DNA of 35,403 nt from positions 1-35,403 of the forward strand of contig NZ_CALXFV010000010.1 of NCBI RefSeq assembly GCF_944387675.1. The letters run 5' to 3'. Under the pieces are notes generated by a model that saw only the letters and a program-made list of their open reading frames with translations, was not told the origin of the DNA and ran no database searches. Position 1 is the first letter of the stretch. Every line of letters starts with the position of its first letter. Positions 35,105 through 35,403 of this stretch are shown here, in pieces. A program made the position numbers and the translations under genes. The stretch comes from an uncultured Flavonifractor sp. Lineage in GTDB: Bacteria; Bacillota; Clostridia; Oscillospirales; Oscillospiraceae.

Positions 35105-35117
35105 CCTGGAGAAGGGA
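35091..35117. repeat. 27-bp palindrome at a head-to-head gene junction
   Basis: TCCCTTCTCCAGG, one base (T, 35104), CCTGGAGAAGGGA: a perfect inverted repeat of 13-bp arms. In either gene it encodes the conserved LQDLEKG turn, and its centre is the point where reductase homology changes strand. Confidence 0.95.
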
Positions 35118-35300
35118 CGGGCCACCGAGATCGACTTCATCAACGGCATCGTCTGCCGCAAAGGCGACGAGCACGGCATCGACACCCCCTATAACGACAA
35201 GGTGGTGGAGCTGGTGAAGCGGGAGGAGGCCACCAAGGTACTCCACACCATGCAGAATAAAGAAGAATTCCTGCCCCTGCTGGCAGCTGACGAACAGTGA
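35104..35300 (+). pseudogene. C-terminal fragment of a ketopantoate-reductase-like protein (plus copy)
   Basis: About 65 residues in the plus direction, reading LEKGRATEIDFINGIVC, GIDTPYNDKVVELV and ending LLAADEQ, match the same domain as the minus copy but with many substitutions, so it is a paralogue rather than a duplicate. Homology ends abruptly at the palindrome, so the first two thirds of the protein are absent. The stop is 11 bases before the next start, so it was probably the gene upstream of the beta-keto acid cleavage enzyme. Both fragments end exactly 196 bases from the palindrome centre. Confidence 0.8.
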
Positions 35301-35311
35301 GGGATACAACC

Positions 35312-35403
35312 ATGAGTGACAAGACAATTATCACCGTAGCCACCACCGGCGCCTGGCCCACCAAGGCCAACAACCCCAACGTACCCATGACCCCCGAGGA
35401 GAT
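35312..35403 (+). CDS. Beta-keto acid cleavage enzyme (BKACE/Kce), 3' end outside window
   Basis: Only the first 30 residues are present: SDKTIITVATTGAWPTK and then NPNVPMTPEEI. This is the highly conserved start of the BKACE family (3-keto-5-aminohexanoate cleavage enzyme type), which cleaves a beta-keto acid with acetyl-CoA into acetoacetate and a CoA ester. The first Thr/Gly-rich stretch forms part of the active site. The ribosome binding site (GTGAGGGA) is modest. The substrate cannot be told from this fragment. Confidence 0.85.
   Translation, partial: MSDKTIITVATTGAWPTKANNPNVPMTPEE

Noticed and set aside
34908..35300. Site-specific invertible switch or recombinase site at the palindrome
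   Set aside because: No invertase or integrase gene is in the window, and the palindrome is simply coding sequence of a conserved turn. A deletion or assembly join explains it with less.

Overview
The window looks like part of a chromosome, or a metagenome-assembled contig, from a GC-rich gut Firmicute of the Oscillospiraceae type (Flavonifractor, Pseudoflavonifractor, Lawsonibacter or Oscillibacter-like). The evidence is a perfect CIRCE element in front of an hrcA-grpE-dnaK-dnaJ operon, strong AGGAGG-type ribosome binding sites, sigma-A style promoters in GC-rich DNA, Nif11-leader peptides and TRAP transport. The assignment is an inference from gene content and codon use, not from a marker gene.

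Layout. 1-2543: a MATE efflux pump (5' end cut off), a metallo-beta-lactamase-fold protein and a convergent GNAT acetyltransferase. 2667-7712: CIRCE-controlled heat-shock operon hrcA-grpE-dnaK-dnaJ, with a highly foldable 200-nt spacer between dnaK and dnaJ. 7740-10916: a PMT-type membrane glycosyltransferase with a discoidin-like insert, a PHP-family histidinol phosphatase and ribose-5-phosphate isomerase B. 11097-19258 (all minus strand): the most interesting block, a peptide natural-product (RiPP) locus. It has an HlyD-like adapter, a C39-peptidase ABC exporter, a second ABC exporter, a Nif11-leader precursor, a 63-aa protein, a sigma factor, a second double-glycine precursor and a radical SAM/SPASM maturase. 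Both precursors end in a matching four-cysteine core (CxxC, 17-18 residues, CxxC) that looks like a tiny zinc ribbon. I do not recognise a characterised product of this kind.

19369-28920: a minus-strand organic-acid or sugar-acid utilisation block (AEC carrier, aldo/keto reductase, iron alcohol dehydrogenase, HpaI-type aldolase, D-2-hydroxyacid dehydrogenase, TRAP transporter DctP/M/Q) and a divergent GntR/FCD regulator. A sigma-A promoter overlapped by a palindrome lies between the two. 28921-31825: a TraB/GumN-like protein and a DUF815-type AAA ATPase. The 3' end of the TraB gene is duplicated downstream, separated from the gene by five consecutive hairpins. 31893-32591: a class II aldolase. 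32670-35104 (minus): a sodium:solute symporter, a 52-aa membrane protein, a MaoC hydratase and the C-terminal third of a ketopantoate-reductase-like protein. This fragment is joined head to head, exactly at a 27-bp palindrome, to the C-terminal third of a second such protein on the plus strand. The start of a beta-keto acid cleavage enzyme follows at the right edge.

How the parts fit. In the RiPP locus the radical SAM enzyme would modify the cysteine-rich cores, the C39 transporter would cut after the Gly-Gly motif and export the product, and the sigma factor could drive both precursor genes, which share a 17-nt upstream motif at nearly the same distance. In the catabolic block the TRAP system would import an acid, dehydrogenases and the aldolase would cut it to pyruvate plus an aldehyde, and the alcohol dehydrogenase and aldo/keto reductase would reduce the aldehyde. 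All homology statements come from reading the sequence; no database search was run.
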